Shown in pieces: positions 62,725 through 64,000 of a DNA stretch of 64,000 nucleotides (the stretch's first letter is position 1; every line of letters starts with the position of its first letter). The DNA comes from Cesiribacter sp. SM1 (GTDB taxonomy: Bacteria; Bacteroidota; Bacteroidia; Cytophagales; Cyclobacteriaceae). The notes below the pieces were generated by a model. The model made no database searches. It was not told the DNA's origin and worked only from the letters and a program-made list of their open reading frames with translations. The translations under genes and the position numbers were made by a program. Location of the stretch: assembly GCF_020178975.1 (NCBI RefSeq), contig NZ_JAHXBU010000093.1:124001-188000 (forward strand), given 5' to 3'.

Positions 62725-63908
62725 ACGCCCAAAATCTCCTTTAAATATTCATTCAGAAAAACTCCCTCCGGGTCCATTTCCTTTCTGATCTGCAGAAACT
62801 CATCCCACTTCGGGTAGAGGGGCCTGAGCTCCTCTGCTTTCAGGCTAAACTTCTTGCCCCAGTGGGGCCTTCCGCCATAGGCCCTGAAAATAGGTTCTAT
62901 GTCATTGAAGTAGCGCTCATGCTCCAGTACATTGTTTTGTAACACGGCAATTGTAACAGAATCGCGTTTGTGAAAGGGGCTTAAGTAACCTTCATCGGCA
63001 GCAATAGTGCGGTAAAATAAGCGCCATGCCACATATTGCCGGTGCTTTTCTTTTACCCTTTTCCTTATCTCCTGAAAACAGGCAGGTCCTGCTTCATAAG
63101 GAATGGCATACTCCATTTCATCAAACTTTAGCTTTCGATCACGGGGAAGAATCTGGTACAGCCATCCCTCTTCATGCTTGATCTTATGAGCAAACGACAG
63201 CTTATTCATGCCTTCGCCTTCTGGATTACAGAGCCTGAGCTTAACAAGATCGTTGCGGGGATACCAGTAAAAATCGAACATCATGTTTTTATTGATCAGC
63301 TCATCCAGGTGTTCCATGCAGGTGTCGATGTGTGTGCAATACTCTTCCCTGGTAAACTTCCTGGCTGTTTCGGTCTGTATGGTAAGCTCTGTGAAAAATC
63401 CTAAAGCACCCAGCGACACCCGCAGGGCATTCATCATCTCGGGATTGTTTTCCTGGGTGAATTCCCTGATTCTGCCCCTGCCATCTACCAGGCGGCAGCC
63501 TGTGAGCATGCCTGGCAAATTCTGGAGCTTTATTCCAGAGCCGTGCGTGCCTGTGCCAAATGCACCAGCCAGGCGCTGAAAATCAACATCGCCGGTGTTG
63601 TGCATGCTTAGGCCCCTGCGGACCAACGCTTCCCCTATTTCCGCAATATGAATGCCCGGCAGTACTTTTACGCGTCTGGTTTCCTCATCATGTGCAATAA
63701 CACCATTCATTTTTCCCTGCTCAACAAGAATCTGGTCTGTTTTCACCAAGGGAACCGAGGAGTGCCCGGCACCGGCAATTCTTATCTTCTTTTTTTGTTC
63801 CAGTGCCTGTGTAACCAGCTGCCTTACTGCTTCTTCATTGTTTGGTCTTTCCACTACTCCCGGGGTGAATCTTAAGCTACCAGACCAGTTAACCCATTCT
63901 TCTGCCAT
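62721..63908 (-). CDS. FAD-binding sugar-lactone oxidase family protein (ALO type)
   Basis: 395 residues. The N-terminal FAD-binding type 4 domain starts with VNWSGSLRFTPGVVERPNNE; RIAGAGHSSVPLV carries the His that in many family members holds FAD covalently. LPGIHIAEIGEALVRRGLS and GAFGTGTHGSG follow. The C-terminal ALO domain includes FDFYWYPRNDLVKLR and GRPHWGKKF. The family covers L-gulono-, L-galactono-, D-arabinono- and sugar-alcohol oxidases or dehydrogenases; the substrate cannot be assigned. First gene of the minus-strand cluster; its stop overlaps the ASRT-family start. Confidence 0.92.
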   Translation of the reverse strand: MAEEWVNWSGSLRFTPGVVERPNNEEAVRQLVTQALEQKKKIRIAGAGHSSVPLVKTDQILVEQGKMNGVIAHDEETRRVKVLPGIHIAEIGEALVRRGLSMHNTGDVDFQRLAGAFGTGTHGSGIKLQNLPGMLTGCRLVDGRGRIREFTQENNPEMMNALRVSLGALGFFTELTIQTETARKFTREEYCTHIDTCMEHLDELINKNMMFDFYWYPRNDLVKLRLCNPEGEGMNKLSFAHKIKHEEGWLYQILPRDRKLKFDEMEYAIPYEAGPACFQEIRKRVKEKHRQYVAWRLFYRTIAADEGYLSPFHKRDSVTIAVLQNNVLEHERYFNDIEPIFRAYGGRPHWGKKFSLKAEELRPLYPKWDEFLQIRKEMDPEGVFLNEYLKEILGV

Positions 63909-64000
63909 TTATGCCTTCTTACTAAGTTGTTCTATGCATAACCCAAAAAGATATGCCTGGTTTGGAGGAGGCATAGTGCAAGAGTGTGCTTAAAGAATCG
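63909..64000. other. Upstream region of the lactone-oxidase cluster (window end)
   Basis: 92 bases with no supported gene. They hold part of the promoter region of the minus-strand cluster; the window ends before any other feature is seen. Confidence 0.4.

Noticed and set aside
1-64000. CRISPR arrays, tRNA or rRNA genes, transposases, integrases
   Set aside because: No regularly spaced direct repeats, no tRNA T-loop pattern or rRNA landmark and no mobile-element protein were noticed; a tRNAscan/Rfam run would be decisive.

Overview
The window looks like a stretch of chromosome from a Bacteroidota member, most likely of the Cytophagales lineage. The signs are type IX secretion (T9SS) C-terminal sorting domains on two large secreted proteins, a SusC/SusD pair, many lipoproteins with a cysteine-ending signal peptide, a fused SecDF, the bacteroidotan form of LptD, and promoter-like sequences of the TTTG / TAnnTTTG type. 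No rRNA, tRNA, CRISPR array, insertion sequence, integrase or phage gene was recognised. Genus and species cannot be settled from the sequence.

Layout. 1-5.6 kb: the 3' end of lptD, a soluble GAF/PAS histidine kinase with a single-domain response regulator, a lipoprotein M19 dipeptidase and an RDD membrane protein. 5.7-18 kb (minus strand): a carboxypeptidase-regulatory-like lipoprotein, lysS, and a 2,529-residue secreted subtilisin-like protease with duplicated modules and a T9SS tail. 18-24 kb: a 1-kb gene-free stretch, then three paralogous small lipoproteins, with proline dehydrogenase lying antisense between the first and second. 23.8-29.3 kb: dxs with an alpha/beta hydrolase (minus), scpA with a flippase-like membrane protein (plus), and ndk (minus). 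29.5-38.1 kb: a plus-strand row of nrnA, two FKBP lipoproteins, rdgB, udk, a KtrA/TrkA-type protein, a small exported protein and secDF. 38.3-41.2 kb: a large FAD/Fe-S 2-hydroxyacid dehydrogenase fusion. 41.6-49.9 kb: susC, susD and a small lipoprotein, convergent with a metzincin-like zinc protease. 50.4-52.3 kb: an adenine-type DNA methyltransferase convergent with a protein carrying a PD-(D/E)xK-like motif. 52.6-54.8 kb: galK and galT. 55-60.9 kb: a T9SS-exported choice-of-anchor I protein and two tandem DUF3857/transglutaminase-like proteins. 61-63.9 kb (minus): a compact four-gene cluster of sugar-lactone-oxidase-like FAD enzyme, ASRT-family protein, DUF2721 membrane protein and EamA-type transporter.

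How the genes work together. Most of the window is housekeeping (lysS, dxs, scpA, ndk, rdgB, udk, nrnA, secDF) mixed with envelope and secretion functions (LptD, SusCD, FKBP chaperones, secreted proteases). This fits a degrader of polymers and peptides.

Best candidates for something new are these. First, the ASRT-family gene, which overlaps a lactone-oxidase-like gene and has no rhodopsin in view. Second, the convergent methyltransferase / nuclease-like pair, which may be an uncharacterised restriction-modification system. Third, the tandem transglutaminase-like pair, in which the second protein has lost the catalytic Cys and His. Fourth, the locally expanded lipoprotein family. All function calls come from reading motifs by eye; no database search was possible.
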